From a virus: 40,074 nucleotides of DNA. The notes beneath the pieces were generated by a model. The model worked only from the letters and a program-made list of their open reading frames with translations. It ran no database searches and had not been told where the DNA came from. This document shows positions 1-8,390 of the stretch, one piece after another (positions within the stretch are counted from its first letter, which is position 1; the number at the start of each line of letters is the position of its first letter). The stretch is taken from positions 1 to 40,074 of IMG/VR virus record IMGVR_UViG_3300048996_000039. The stretch is one strand, 5' to 3'. Both the position numbers and the translations under genes were made by a program.

Positions 1-421
1 AGTTGTAGCCAGCGCGGGCAACGATGTCGCGCAAGGCGTCCTCCACCGTGCGCGGCACCGCGCCAGTTCCCGACTGCGCAACCCCAACGGTGGACGCGCC
101 GGACGGGGCAGCAAGGTCTGCGGCCAACACACCTTGGTACCCGACCGCGCCTACTACGTTGTCCACGGTGTACTGGGTCACGCCTGCCGAGTTCTTCAAC
201 ACAAACTTGTATGCGGCGACCGGATCGAGCCAGAGAGTGCATTCCCCGCGCGAATCGAGCTGAACAGGGTTCTGGTTCAGGGTGGTGAGATCGCGGTCCT
301 GCCAGGTGTTCGTGCGCGTGGTCGTCCCCGCCAGATACACGTCGACCAAGCCGCCCGCGAGGGGCCGTCCCACCGCATCACAGAACTGCTGCTTTGGGTT
401 CGCTGCTGCTACACCAGCCAT
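1..421 (-). CDS. Tail fibre/tailspike, N-terminal part (runs off window start)
   Basis: The reading frame starts at ATG 421 with a good ribosome site (AGGAG, 8 nt upstream) and stays open for 140 codons to the window edge. The first ~95 residues resemble the particle-binding head domain of podovirus tailspikes (segments such as YLAGTTTRTNTWQD, PVQLDSRGECTLW, AAYKFVLKNSAG). A linker with SGTGAVPRTVEDALRD follows, like the tailspike neck that joins the head domain to the distal part. Its place after the three ejection genes matches the P22 tailspike position. If the molecule is circular the C-terminal part is the gene at 38847-40074, but the two pieces are out of frame by one base across the window ends. 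Family assignment is by recognition of sequence pattern and gene order. Confidence 0.8.
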   Translation of the reverse strand, partial: MAGVAAANPKQQFCDAVGRPLAGGLVDVYLAGTTTRTNTWQDRDLTTLNQNPVQLDSRGECTLWLDPVAAYKFVLKNSAGVTQYTVDNVVGAVGYQGVLAADLAAPSGASTVGVAQSGTGAVPRTVEDALRDIVARAGYN

Positions 422-444
422 ATTTGGGACTCCTGAAATGCGAA

Positions 445-465
445 AGGCCCGCACGCGGCGGGCCT
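445..465 (-). terminator. Hairpin terminator between ejection genes and tail fibre
   Basis: A perfect 8-bp inverted repeat (aggcccgc / gcgggcct, 5-nt loop) is followed on the minus strand by TTTCGCATTTC. This gives a weak intrinsic terminator before the tail-fibre start. The T tract is imperfect, so partial termination is likely. Confidence 0.5.
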
Positions 466-468
466 AGA

Positions 469-573
469 ATGGGTGGGATGGAACTCTCGGACTACACGCT
501 GTTCATGCTGGCCAAGGCAGGCGTCCTGATGGTCGGCGCCTTCATTGCCGGCTTCATGGGTTGGCTTCGGTAG
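469..573 (+). CDS. Possible 34-residue single-pass membrane peptide, opposite strand
   Basis: This short frame runs against the late operon, starting at ATG 469 (or in-frame ATG 478) and stopping at 571-573. The peptide is mostly one hydrophobic helix (LFMLAKAGVLMVGAFIAGFM) with a charged start and a WLR end. Nearly all third codon positions are G or C, as in the real genes here, which is unusual for a chance frame. It overlaps the 3' end of the neighbouring minus gene by 20 bases. There is no convincing ribosome site and no recognised family, so the call is tentative. Confidence 0.3.
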   Translation: MGGMELSDYTLFMLAKAGVLMVGAFIAGFMGWLR

Positions 574-1984
574 CCACGATCCCGGTCGTGCGTAGCAGCG
601 GATTACTCGCCGCGCCTATCAGTCGCTGACCAGTAACACCCGCTGCAGGCGTTTCCGCATGGATCATCCGGGCGGCCAGCGCCTTGAACGCTGCACTGCG
701 GTCCGCAAGGAAGCCGGCCGCCGCCACTGGGTTGCTGGCCAAGGCCGTGAGCCCCACTGGGTTCTTGTTCAACTCCATGAGCGCGCGACGTTCTGCCACG
801 CCCAAGGTCGTCAGCAGCCGGGACTCCTCGGCGTTCAACGCCTGAACACCCGGCACTGCGGCGGAAATCTCCTCTTTCAGTCCCCGTGCCAGGCCCTTCT
901 GCGCCTCGGTTTCCGCGCTGCCAACTTCGCCGTACTTCTTCGACAACACGCGGTAGGTGCCCTGCTTCATCTCCTGCGCTTGCTGCACGGGAATCTGTGT
1001 CTGCGGTAGGGGAAAGCTCGGGTGGGCGGCGAAGTCGTCTGCGACGCCCCCGATGGCCCGCAGGTCACTGCCGGGGCTAACTTGATTGGTGAATTTCTGG
1101 CGCACGTCATCGAGCCGGTCGAGCACGCGCCCCTTGTCGACTGTGGCCGTGGAACTGCCAATCTTGGTGGAGATTTGCGTGTTCAGGTCATCGATCAGAA
1201 TCTTGAGCTTGTTCACGCCGGACTTCGTCGGGCTAATGCCGTACTGCAGCAACGTGTCCACCGCGGTGGCCGCATCGCCGGTGCGTAGCTGCGCGATCGT
1301 GGGCTTGATGGCGGACTGCATCAGCCGCCGCGATCCGCTGTCAGCGGCGCGGGACAGGGCGTTTCCGGCCGCCCCTGCGAGTTGGACACCACCAGGCAGC
1401 AAGCCGCCCGCCGCAGCGCCCATCCCGACCTCTTCCGGGTTGACGAGGCCCGCCGTGGCACCCCCGCTGATCGCGCCACCGGCAGCGCGCGTGAGCACAT
1501 TCCCCCCTCCAGAGAATCCACCGGACGCGATGGCATTCACCACTGGTGCCGAAGCGCCAAGCACGCGGGCACCGTTTGCCACGACACCGCCCGCCCCGGC
1601 CGTCCCGGCCACCTCACCGGCCAGTTTGCCAGTGCGGTACAGCAGCGAGTTGGGCTGCGCGCCCAGCGTTTCGAGGCCGCCATCAATGGCAGCGCGGCGC
1701 TGGCGGTTGGACTCAAGAGACAGCCCCTTACCGTCCAAGGCGTCCTTTGCCATGTCATAGGGGGCCAGGAGCGTTGCGCCGATGGAGCCCGCCCCACGAA
1801 CAGCACCCGCAACCAGGTTCCCTGCACCCTGACGCATGTCTTGCCGCAGCGTAGTGGACTCGGGCTGTGCGGGTTGATCGCCGCGCATCTTGCGAATCTC
1901 CGCCGCTAGTGCTCGTGCATCGTCGGCATTGCCCGCTGCGTCCGCCTTGACCAGGGCGGCGCTGAGTTGGTCGAGCGTTGCCAT
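554..1984 (-). CDS. Putative ejection (DNA transfer) virion protein, gp16-like position
   Basis: This 476-residue protein is the last of three consecutive genes between the tail needle and the tail fibre, the place P22 uses for ejection proteins gp7, gp20 and gp16. The first 30 residues form a charged helix (LVKADAAGNADDARALAAEI), and residues ~50-215 are alanine/glycine-rich with hydrophobic stretches suited to membrane insertion. The C-terminal half is helical and charged. The start overlaps the previous stop by one base (TAATG), so translation is coupled. Role as an internal protein delivered with DNA is inferred from position and composition. I see no catalytic motif. Confidence 0.6.
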   Translation of the reverse strand: MATLDQLSAALVKADAAGNADDARALAAEIRKMRGDQPAQPESTTLRQDMRQGAGNLVAGAVRGAGSIGATLLAPYDMAKDALDGKGLSLESNRQRRAAIDGGLETLGAQPNSLLYRTGKLAGEVAGTAGAGGVVANGARVLGASAPVVNAIASGGFSGGGNVLTRAAGGAISGGATAGLVNPEEVGMGAAAGGLLPGGVQLAGAAGNALSRAADSGSRRLMQSAIKPTIAQLRTGDAATAVDTLLQYGISPTKSGVNKLKILIDDLNTQISTKIGSSTATVDKGRVLDRLDDVRQKFTNQVSPGSDLRAIGGVADDFAAHPSFPLPQTQIPVQQAQEMKQGTYRVLSKKYGEVGSAETEAQKGLARGLKEEISAAVPGVQALNAEESRLLTTLGVAERRALMELNKNPVGLTALASNPVAAAGFLADRSAAFKALAARMIHAETPAAGVTGQRLIGAASNPLLRTTGIVATEANP

Positions 1985-3267
1985 TACTTGTACTTGTCTA
2001 GCAGACTGTCGATGTTTGGAGCCCCAGCGGGTGCGCCTCGCACTTTCGCCACTCGATTGTCCGAGTCCGGCACTTCGGCCAGGATGCCGCGTGTCGCCAC
2101 TTCACGGTTGCGCCGCTTCTGAGCGATCACACCAGGACTGTCGCCGATCTGCGGGAAATACTGCTTTTCGCCGTTATCGAACTCTTCCGGGCTGATGACA
2201 GCACCCGATTCGCGGCGCAACGTGGCATTTATGAAATCGCGCTTCGCTTGCTCCAGCTTCTGGTTCTTGTCGCCACTCATCGCAGTGATGGCTCCGCCAA
2301 CCACAGGAAGGCGCGAGCCGGGAACGGACTTCATGGTCCCTTGCGCGGCCAAGCTGTCGATCACCGAGCCGGACTCCTGCATCCGTGAGCCAAACAACAG
2401 AGCCTTACTTTGCGAGTCAGTCAGAGGTTTGCTGGCCCCCTGCTTTGGCAAGTAGCCCTGCACCGGCCGGATGTTGCCCTGCCTGTCCTGCTGCACCAGC
2501 ACCGGCCTGCCATCCTCGCCGGTGATCTCGAACGGCTTGGTGATCTGCGCGGCGGTGGTCTCTCGCGTGCGTGCGTCCGTCATGTCCTGGCCACGGACGG
2601 TAATGTCCTGCCCGCGTCGAGCCGTCGACGCCGAGATGTCCTGACCGCGGACCTGGATGCCTTCGGAGTTGCGGTTGTGCGTGGTTGTTTCGGCCAGCGT
2701 CAGCCGTTGGTGTTCGGCGGCCAAGCGCTGGGTGAGCGTCTGCCCTTGAGCGATGGTGGCGCTCACGAAGGCGGGGTCGAACTGCTCTGGCAGGTCAACG
2801 CCGTATTGGTTCTTCACGACCTGGCGCACCACGCCGTAGTTCGCGGGGTTTGCCTGCGAGAGGACCGATGCGACGTGCTCGGTCTTCTTGATCCCTGCTT
2901 CCAGTTCGGCCTTCTGCGTGTCGATCTTCGTCTTCTGGAGGTTCACGCCGGCAGTGTCGGTATCGAGAAACTTCTTCTGCAGGTCGGGGATTTTGGAGCC
3001 TTGCCCGCCGGTGGCCAGCGTGGAGAACAGCTTGTTCCGATCGAGCGCGCCATCAGGGCCGAGCGCACCCTTGTAGGCGTCGTTGACGGCATTGGTGTCC
3101 GTCACCCCGCGCTGCAACTCCTGGAACTTGAGCGCATTCACCTGCGAGCTTTGCTGCGCGTCCTTGATCTGCATCGCGCGCAGCAAAGAGTTCAGCCCAG
3201 CATCAGGGTTGGGCATCTGCAACTGCATCGGGTTGACGCCCATCGCGATCTGCGTATTCACCGGCAT
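1984..3267 (-). CDS. Putative ejection/internal virion protein, gp20-like position
   Basis: This 427-residue, glutamine-rich, mostly helical protein has a strong ribosome site (AAAGGAG) before ATG 3267. Residues ~100-200 look like coiled coil. Around residues 205-235 a short motif recurs (VRGQDIS, RRGQDIT, VRGQDMT), giving a three-fold RGQD repeat. The C-terminal part carries LRRESGAVISPEEF and ends with NIDSLLDKYK, a signature-like tail I associate with podophage internal proteins. It is flanked by two other ejection candidates in a tight operon. Assignment is by location and general resemblance, not by a catalytic feature. Confidence 0.6.
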   Translation of the reverse strand: MPVNTQIAMGVNPMQLQMPNPDAGLNSLLRAMQIKDAQQSSQVNALKFQELQRGVTDTNAVNDAYKGALGPDGALDRNKLFSTLATGGQGSKIPDLQKKFLDTDTAGVNLQKTKIDTQKAELEAGIKKTEHVASVLSQANPANYGVVRQVVKNQYGVDLPEQFDPAFVSATIAQGQTLTQRLAAEHQRLTLAETTTHNRNSEGIQVRGQDISASTARRGQDITVRGQDMTDARTRETTAAQITKPFEITGEDGRPVLVQQDRQGNIRPVQGYLPKQGASKPLTDSQSKALLFGSRMQESGSVIDSLAAQGTMKSVPGSRLPVVGGAITAMSGDKNQKLEQAKRDFINATLRRESGAVISPEEFDNGEKQYFPQIGDSPGVIAQKRRNREVATRGILAEVPDSDNRVAKVRGAPAGAPNIDSLLDKYK

Positions 3268-3268
3268 C

Positions 3269-4750
3269 TCAGGCTCCTTTCAGCAGCAGCGCATTCATCA
3301 GCGCGTTGTTCTGGCTCTGTTGCTGCTGGTTCGCGTACATGCTCCAGCCCTGCCCGATGGCTCCGGTCAGCGCGTTGGCTTGGCCCACCGTGCCGGCCGC
3401 CTTCGCGTTCCCGCCGTCCACGGTGTAGCCACCGATCGTGTTCGCCGCGGTCTGCCCCGCGCCCATCAAGGACTGCAGCGGGTTCAGTTTTGCCGTGCGG
3501 CTCACCTGGTTTCTGTTGAATGCCTGCTGATACTCCTGCGATGCGAGGCCGGAGTTATACGCCATGGCATCTTTCAGGTAGCCGCCGGATCCGAGCCCAC
3601 CACCCTTCCCAGTGGAGGCCGCGCGCTCCAGCCCTTTCTGCCCCTGCTCTTGTCGCCAAGCGTAGCCGGGGTCTTTGCCGGCTGCGAAGTCGGCCGCCGT
3701 GAAGTCCTTTTGCGCCGAGCCGTAGCCCTCGGATGTAGGGTTGCCGCCGATGCCGTTCAACTCCAGCAGGCGATTCATCGCCGCCATGCCGCCCTGACGG
3801 AAAGGCTCCTGCAGCGCTGCCGCCTCGCGCGTGGCTTGCAACTGCGCGTCAGCCGCGTTGCCGGCCGCGTTTGCGCCAGCGATGCCGCCGACTGCGCTGA
3901 GCGCCGGGCCGATCAGCGATCCCCAATTGAAGCCGCCAGCGCCGCCGGCGCCGCCCACAACGCCCATCGCATCCTGCATGGTGCTCCCAAAGGTAGAAGG
4001 TGCTCCGTAGCCGGGAGCGGTCGGGGGCGGGACACCTTCGAGCGCCGCACCGCCACCACCAGCACCGCCGCCGCCTGCACCCATGGCAGCAGCACCACCA
4101 CCGGCAGCAGCAGCACCAAGCGCCGCCTGACCCAGCCCGAGGCCAACAGTGGAGCCGTAGCCCGCCGCTCCGATGCCGCCCGCGCCAAGTTCAAGCCCGC
4201 CAAGTGTGCTGAGCCCGTAGCCGCCGCCGTAGCCAACAGTACCAAGCCCACCCGTGAGGCTGCTGGTCGCGCCCAGCCCGCCAGCCGCCGCACCGCCAGC
4301 ACCACCTGCCGCGCCGCCCACTGCACCGCCTGCCCCGGCACCAGCTCCTGCAGCCCCACCAGCCGCAGCCCCCGCAAGCGCCCCGCCGATCAGAGGACCG
4401 CCCAGCGCAACGCTCAGCATGCCGATTGCGTTACGTGTCGGGTTGTTGTCCGAGATGCCGCGCAGCTGCTGCTGTCCGATCACATTGCCCTGCGCATCCA
4501 CCACCTGCGCCATGGTGCCGTTCAGGGTAGACGCGTGGCCGGGCTCGGCTGGCTTGTAGACCAGGAAAGTTCCGTCGCCCTGCGGCGTGAGCGCGTAGCC
4601 GTCGTGAAAATACGAGCCAGAGCGGGAAAACGGCGTGTCGCTGAAGAACTGTTGGTTTTCGCCGTTGCCTTCTGTGTAGCCCCGACCGTCCCCGGAGCTT
4701 TGCGGATTCGCCGCGATGCGCGCGAGCGCCGCCTTCAGGTCGATGTCCAT
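3269..4750 (-). CDS. Putative DNA transfer/ejection protein, glycine-alanine rich
   Basis: This 493-residue protein has a clear ribosome site (AGAGGA) 7 nt before ATG 4750. The N-terminal 110 residues are a mixed domain. Residues ~115-260 are very rich in Gly and Ala (repeated GAGGAG, AAGGG), a likely membrane-active or flexible region. The C-terminal third contains the block KGLERAASTGKG, GGYLKDAM, ASQEYQQAFNRNQ and LNPLQSLMGAGQTAANT, a pattern found in podophage DNA-transfer proteins that lie beside the tail needle gene. Its place as the first of three ejection genes matches P22 gp7/gp14 position. Function is inferred from this pattern and gene order. Confidence 0.65.
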   Translation of the reverse strand: MDIDLKAALARIAANPQSSGDGRGYTEGNGENQQFFSDTPFSRSGSYFHDGYALTPQGDGTFLVYKPAEPGHASTLNGTMAQVVDAQGNVIGQQQLRGISDNNPTRNAIGMLSVALGGPLIGGALAGAAAGGAAGAGAGAGGAVGGAAGGAGGAAAGGLGATSSLTGGLGTVGYGGGYGLSTLGGLELGAGGIGAAGYGSTVGLGLGQAALGAAAAGGGAAAMGAGGGGAGGGGAALEGVPPPTAPGYGAPSTFGSTMQDAMGVVGGAGGAGGFNWGSLIGPALSAVGGIAGANAAGNAADAQLQATREAAALQEPFRQGGMAAMNRLLELNGIGGNPTSEGYGSAQKDFTAADFAAGKDPGYAWRQEQGQKGLERAASTGKGGGLGSGGYLKDAMAYNSGLASQEYQQAFNRNQVSRTAKLNPLQSLMGAGQTAANTIGGYTVDGGNAKAAGTVGQANALTGAIGQGWSMYANQQQQSQNNALMNALLLKGA

Positions 4751-4760
4751 TCGTGTCCTC

Positions 4761-5828
4761 TTATGCGTTGGCGGACTTGAAGACCGCGAATCCGATGACG
4801 ATGGCTTCGCTCAGGGAGCCGGCCGTGAGATTGCGCACCACCACCGTGGCACTTCCTGCCGCGGCTCGCGCATCCAGGTGATAGGCGCCGAACGTGCCCG
4901 CCGCAGCGTGGTTGATCACGATCCGGTCACCCGCGGCGATGGCGCTATTCGTCAGCGTGAACGTCACCGCGGCGCCGGCCGCCAGTGCTGCCGCATTCAT
5001 GGTGATCTCGCCGCAAATCTTGTTCAGCGTGACGCCGGTGGACTTGTCCGTGGTCTGCGTGACCGTGCCGCCATTGCCAGTCGCGTAGCCGATGGTGCCG
5101 GAAGCTAGAGCTACGTCACCGCTGGTCAGCGTCTTGTTCGTGAGCGTCTGCGCGTCTGTCGTGCCAACCACTGCTCCGGCCGGAGCCGCCTTGGTCGCCC
5201 ACGTGTCGAGATCCGCGTCCCACGCTTGTACGTCGATTCCGATGGCGAGACCCAGTGTCGACCGCTGGGCTGCTGCGTCGGCATCGTCGACCAGCGCCCT
5301 GCCCGCAGCCGTGAACGTGGCAAGAGCCGCAGTGCTCGCACCGGTGAAATACGGAAGCCGATCTGCTGCTGGGGTCAGCCCCGCCACTGTCCCCAGTACC
5401 GGCGAGAACGCCTGCACGTTCGTGCCGATCGCCAGCCCCAGGGTGCTCTGCATGGCCGCCGCGTCGATGTCGTCGAGCAAGGCCCGCGCGAACGCGGTGA
5501 ACGTCGTCAGGGCGAAGGTATCAGCCCCGGTCGCGTAGATCAGCCGATCAGCGGCCGTTGCCACTGCAGCCAGTGCCGACAGGGTCGCGTCCTTCGGCTG
5601 CTTGTCGAAGTCCAACTCTGCCAACGAGCCCTGGACGTCGGTCGCGGCAAGCCCGCCCGCCGGCACCGTCGTGATCGTGTCCGCGTAGATCACGCCAGCC
5701 TCTCCGCCGACACGCCGCTGCACGATCTGAAGCGCTTGCTGCGCTTCCCGCGTCAGGGTGCCGTCCGTATTGACGAACCGCACCCGCTCGAACGCGGCAA
5801 GGTTGAGGGCGAGGCGACCGGTGGCCAT
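4761..5828 (-). CDS. Tail needle-like protein (gp26 position) with knob-type C-terminus
   Basis: This 355-residue protein lies between the gp10-like plug gene and the ejection genes, exactly where P22 places the gp26 tail needle. Residues ~85-215 hold two copies of a ~60-residue repeat (compare DDIDAAAMQSTLGLAIG and DDADAAAQRSTLGLAIG), likely trimeric stalk. A linker with DAQTLTNKTLTSG follows, common in phage fibres. The last ~95 residues (STGVTLNKICGEITMNAA onward) resemble the beta-structured knob at the tip of Sf6/HK620-type needles and fibres. It would close the portal channel and contact the cell at infection. The start overlaps the upstream stop as ATGA. Confidence 0.65.
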   Translation of the reverse strand: MATGRLALNLAAFERVRFVNTDGTLTREAQQALQIVQRRVGGEAGVIYADTITTVPAGGLAATDVQGSLAELDFDKQPKDATLSALAAVATAADRLIYATGADTFALTTFTAFARALLDDIDAAAMQSTLGLAIGTNVQAFSPVLGTVAGLTPAADRLPYFTGASTAALATFTAAGRALVDDADAAAQRSTLGLAIGIDVQAWDADLDTWATKAAPAGAVVGTTDAQTLTNKTLTSGDVALASGTIGYATGNGGTVTQTTDKSTGVTLNKICGEITMNAAALAAGAAVTFTLTNSAIAAGDRIVINHAAAGTFGAYHLDARAAAGSATVVVRNLTAGSLSEAIVIGFAVFKSANA

Positions 5829-7255
5829 CAGGCTGCGCCCTTCTCAACACGTGCTGAGGCGCCGAAAACGGCGAACTTCACGGGGTCGGTCATGGACAGC
5901 TCCCACACCCGATGCCGGCCTGATCCAGTCGGTCCAAAGCGGATGCGCTTGCCGTATTCGCCAGGGCCGCCGAGATTGCACCGCCGCTCGTTGCTCCAGG
6001 TGTGCCCGCCGTCGTTCGAGAAGCGCAGTTGCACCTCCGGCTCGAACGCCTCGCCGTCGCCTTCGTAGCCGCCGACACCCGTCTCCATGTCGATCACTAC
6101 CTCAGTGAAGAAAAGGCGCTTGTTCTCCTCGCTCATGGTCTGCGTTCGACGCAGGCGCAGGATCGGGTCGCCTGCGTCCGTGTATGCGCCGAGATCGAGG
6201 CTGTAGACGTTGCCGTTCTCCCAGTCGCCCACCAGGTGCACGCCGTTGTTGAAAGCGCAGCACACCGACCGGTGCCTGTGCAGTTCGTTGGTCGCCGGGT
6301 CGCGCCAGAGCCATTCGATCCACTCACCCGTCGCCGCGTCATAGACCCACGTGGCATCCGCCGTCGGGAACGTCAGCACGTAGAAGCTGTGCCCCTCCAT
6401 CTGGAAGCAGTAGGAATAGGCGTCGCTGATGGTGCTGTAGCCAGCCATCGCGGTTTCCAGCGCGTGATTGGAGATCCGCACCGGCGAGTAGCCCTGCGCC
6501 TTGAACACGATGCCTTGGCCGGTCTTGTTAGCGCCGAGCCAGTAGACGGTGTTGTCCATCGCTGCCACCGTGTGGGCCGAAGCGGTTCCCTGCTCAATGA
6601 AGGTGTTGCCGGAGCGCTGGAAAAGGCTGGTCGCATCGCCGGTATTGATCCACACCTCGGCCGACTCAGCGCCGAACAGCCAGAGTTCGCGATGGTCGGA
6701 GATGTTGGCCTTGGTGTTATCCGGCGAACCCTCGGCCGAAGCGAAGTCAAGCCCATTCCACACGCTTCCCGTGTTGGGCGTCTCGTTCCAGTAGAACCGC
6801 GGCGAGTTGTCCCCGGTCACCAGGAAGTAGCCATCCTGAAACGTGGGGCTGCTCACCCCGTTGGGAAAGTCGGGGTCGGTGATCTGCGTGAGCGTGGCGC
6901 CGTTGGCGATGTAACCGGCGACCCCGTCCACGATCAGCACCTCGGCGCCATTCGTGGCCATGCCGACGCGGCCGGTCGACGTGTTGATCGTGCCGCACGT
7001 GTCGACCACGTAGGTCGTGCTGATGCGGTAGACGGTATTCCCGGCCACGAAGTACCAGTAGCCTCCAGACGCGATGCACCCGCGGCACGCGCCGGCACCG
7101 AGCGTGGCCCGCTGCACCAACCCCGGCATGCCGTACAGGGCCACTGGCGCCCGCGGGCTTCCCTGGTCCATCTCCAGGTAGCAGTTGACCGTCCGCTGCG
7201 CGTTCGCGCCCAGGCTGCGCGCCTGGTAGGTCGGCCCGACGAATGGAATCTTCAC
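5828..7255 (-). CDS. Packaged DNA stabilisation protein, P22 gp10-like
   Basis: This 475-residue tail-hub protein begins KIPFVGPTYQARSLGANAQR, the conserved N-terminus of the P22 gp10 family, followed by NCYLEMDQGSPRAPVALYG and GMPGLVQ blocks. I chose GTG 7255 because it precedes that conserved start and overlaps the upstream stop as GTGA. A longer in-frame TTG at 7297 would add a non-conserved arginine-rich leader. The central part is a WD/kelch-like beta-rich region (YVVDTCG, LIVDGVAGYI, LWLFGAESAEVW). In the virion it would bind below gp4 and help hold DNA in the head. It is followed by the needle gene with an ATGA overlap. Confidence 0.85.
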   Translation of the reverse strand: MKIPFVGPTYQARSLGANAQRTVNCYLEMDQGSPRAPVALYGMPGLVQRATLGAGACRGCIASGGYWYFVAGNTVYRISTTYVVDTCGTINTSTGRVGMATNGAEVLIVDGVAGYIANGATLTQITDPDFPNGVSSPTFQDGYFLVTGDNSPRFYWNETPNTGSVWNGLDFASAEGSPDNTKANISDHRELWLFGAESAEVWINTGDATSLFQRSGNTFIEQGTASAHTVAAMDNTVYWLGANKTGQGIVFKAQGYSPVRISNHALETAMAGYSTISDAYSYCFQMEGHSFYVLTFPTADATWVYDAATGEWIEWLWRDPATNELHRHRSVCCAFNNGVHLVGDWENGNVYSLDLGAYTDAGDPILRLRRTQTMSEENKRLFFTEVVIDMETGVGGYEGDGEAFEPEVQLRFSNDGGHTWSNERRCNLGGPGEYGKRIRFGPTGSGRHRVWELSMTDPVKFAVFGASARVEKGAA

Positions 7256-7590
7256 GGAGCCACCCAGTAGCCGTCGCAAGGGAAGCCGAAGGGCCAACCA
7301 CTGCCGAGCCCCTCGACGGTCAGGTAGCCGAATGCCAGCGTCGTCGTGACGCCGTCGACCTCGCCCACCAGGCGGTAGAACGAGCGGCCAACACGATCCT
7401 CGGACACGGTGAACTCTGTTCCATAGGCGAAGCCGCCCGACTCAGGCCAAGCGAAGCGGATGTCGGCGGGCGTGATCGGCTCGACGTCGCCATCCTCGGC
7501 GTAGACGACAGCAGTGATCGTGACCTCATCCCCCTGAAAGAGGGACAGGTCACGACGCTTGCTGCCGTCCAGGGCTACGCTGATTTGCAT
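7252..7590 (-). CDS. Hypothetical structural protein, Ig/beta-rich
   Basis: This 112-residue protein lies between the gp4-like and gp10-like genes and is translationally coupled to both (TGATG at its start, GTGA at its end). It is predicted to be mainly beta strand (QISVALDG, DEVTITAVVYAED, TLAFGYLTVEGLG) and ends in GYWVAP. Podophages of this kind often keep a small beta protein here, possibly a tail accessory or decoration factor. I do not recognise a specific family, so only a structural role by context is suggested. Confidence 0.6.
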   Translation of the reverse strand: MQISVALDGSKRRDLSLFQGDEVTITAVVYAEDGDVEPITPADIRFAWPESGGFAYGTEFTVSEDRVGRSFYRLVGEVDGVTTTLAFGYLTVEGLGSGWPFGFPCDGYWVAP

Positions 7591-7925
7591 CAGAAGTTCT
7601 CCACGTAGCTCGCGCCCGTGATGGGCACATGGACGAACGCCTGCACCATGCGCAGCCCGCGCAGCCAGAGATCCGGGGCCACTGGGGCGCCGTAATCTTC
7701 AGCCGCAAGGGATGCACCGCACAGGACATAGGCCTCCTGCACCTCAGGTGGAATGTCGGCGAGGGTCCAGCGCACCAGACCCTGCGCCCTCAGCGTGAAG
7801 TGCGCGGCCTGCAGCTTTTCAAGAGCTACGGCCAGATCGTCCGCGTCCGCCGCGTCCTGCGGGGCGCACACCTTGATCTTGCGAAGAATCCGCGTCGCCA
7901 GCTGTTCCTGCGTCTGCGTTGCCAT
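7590..7925 (-). CDS. Head-tail connector, P22 gp4-like (tail accessory factor)
   Basis: This 111-residue all-helical protein starts MATQTQEQLATRILRKIKV and carries a repeated hydrophobic-charged pattern plus LVRWTLADIPPEVQEAYV, consistent with the P22 gp4 tail accessory family that attaches under the portal. It is smaller than P22 gp4 (166 residues) and lacks any added muramidase-like extension. Gene order coat, decoration, gp4, gp10, needle supports it. Its start lies inside the 3' end of the upstream gene, overlapping by about 107 bases in another frame. Confidence 0.7.
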   Translation of the reverse strand: MATQTQEQLATRILRKIKVCAPQDAADADDLAVALEKLQAAHFTLRAQGLVRWTLADIPPEVQEAYVLCGASLAAEDYGAPVAPDLWLRGLRMVQAFVHVPITGASYVENF

Positions 7926-8352
7926 GGATGCCGCCCTTCAGTTCCAGTTCCTGGTATTCGGCCGCGGACTTGACCGTCTCGGGCATGTGGCCCGCGGCGG
8001 CGGCCGGCACCGACTCGTACCGGGCCTGGTAGTCCAGTGCCGACTTCAGAGGCTCGGGTGCAGGCGTGGGCGCCGGGGTCGGTGCAGGCTCAGGTGCCGG
8101 CGTCGGCGCTGGTGCTGCCGCTTCCTTCTCGGCCAGTGCTGCGGCAGCAGCAGCCGTGAACTCGCGCTTGATCTCCGCGTCTTCGACCTCGTCCTTGGGT
8201 TCGGCCGAGGTCGTGAAGTGCGGATGGTTGGCCAGCTTGCGCGCACCGAGCGGGCTGGAAACGGACACGGCTTTCCCCTTGGGGAAGACTTGACCGTACA
8301 TGTAGAGGGAGTCGTGCTCTTCGCCGGGCACGCCGTTGAATGTTGCCTTCAT
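7819..8352 (-). CDS. Hypothetical protein with Pro-Ala linker, between coat and gp4
   Basis: From ATG 8352 the frame runs 177 codons. Residues 1-70 form a compact domain (KATFNGVPGEEHDSLYMYG, GKAVSVSSPLGARKLANH). Residues ~80-115 are a low-complexity Ala/Pro linker (APTPAPEPAPTPAPTPAP), then a short domain with MPETVKSAAEYQELELKGG. The last ~35 codons overlap the gp4-like gene in a different frame and encode an Arg/Gly-rich tail with no recognisable fold. The two short domains look like tail-lattice or capsid accessory pieces, but I do not recognise the family. No good ribosome site is visible before the ATG. Confidence 0.55.
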   Translation of the reverse strand: MKATFNGVPGEEHDSLYMYGQVFPKGKAVSVSSPLGARKLANHPHFTTSAEPKDEVEDAEIKREFTAAAAAALAEKEAAAPAPTPAPEPAPTPAPTPAPEPLKSALDYQARYESVPAAAAGHMPETVKSAAEYQELELKGGIHGNADAGTAGDADSSQDQGVRPAGRGGRGRSGRSS

Positions 8353-8390
8353 GGTTTTGAACGGGCCGAGGTTTCCCCCGGCCCTTCCGA

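Noticed and set aside
1086-1760. Long plus-strand open frames opposite the ejection genes, also 3083-4780, 6002-7270 and 12785-14230
   Set aside because: High-GC coding DNA leaves open frames on the other strand. Their products are Arg/Pro/His-rich or lack ordered domains, have no ribosome sites, and oppose well-supported genes.
8046-8130. Possible tandem repeat or CRISPR-like array in the Pro-Ala stretch
   Set aside because: The short repeats encode an APTPAPEP linker in a coding frame. There are no spacers of regular size, and no CRISPR array or Cas gene is visible in the window.
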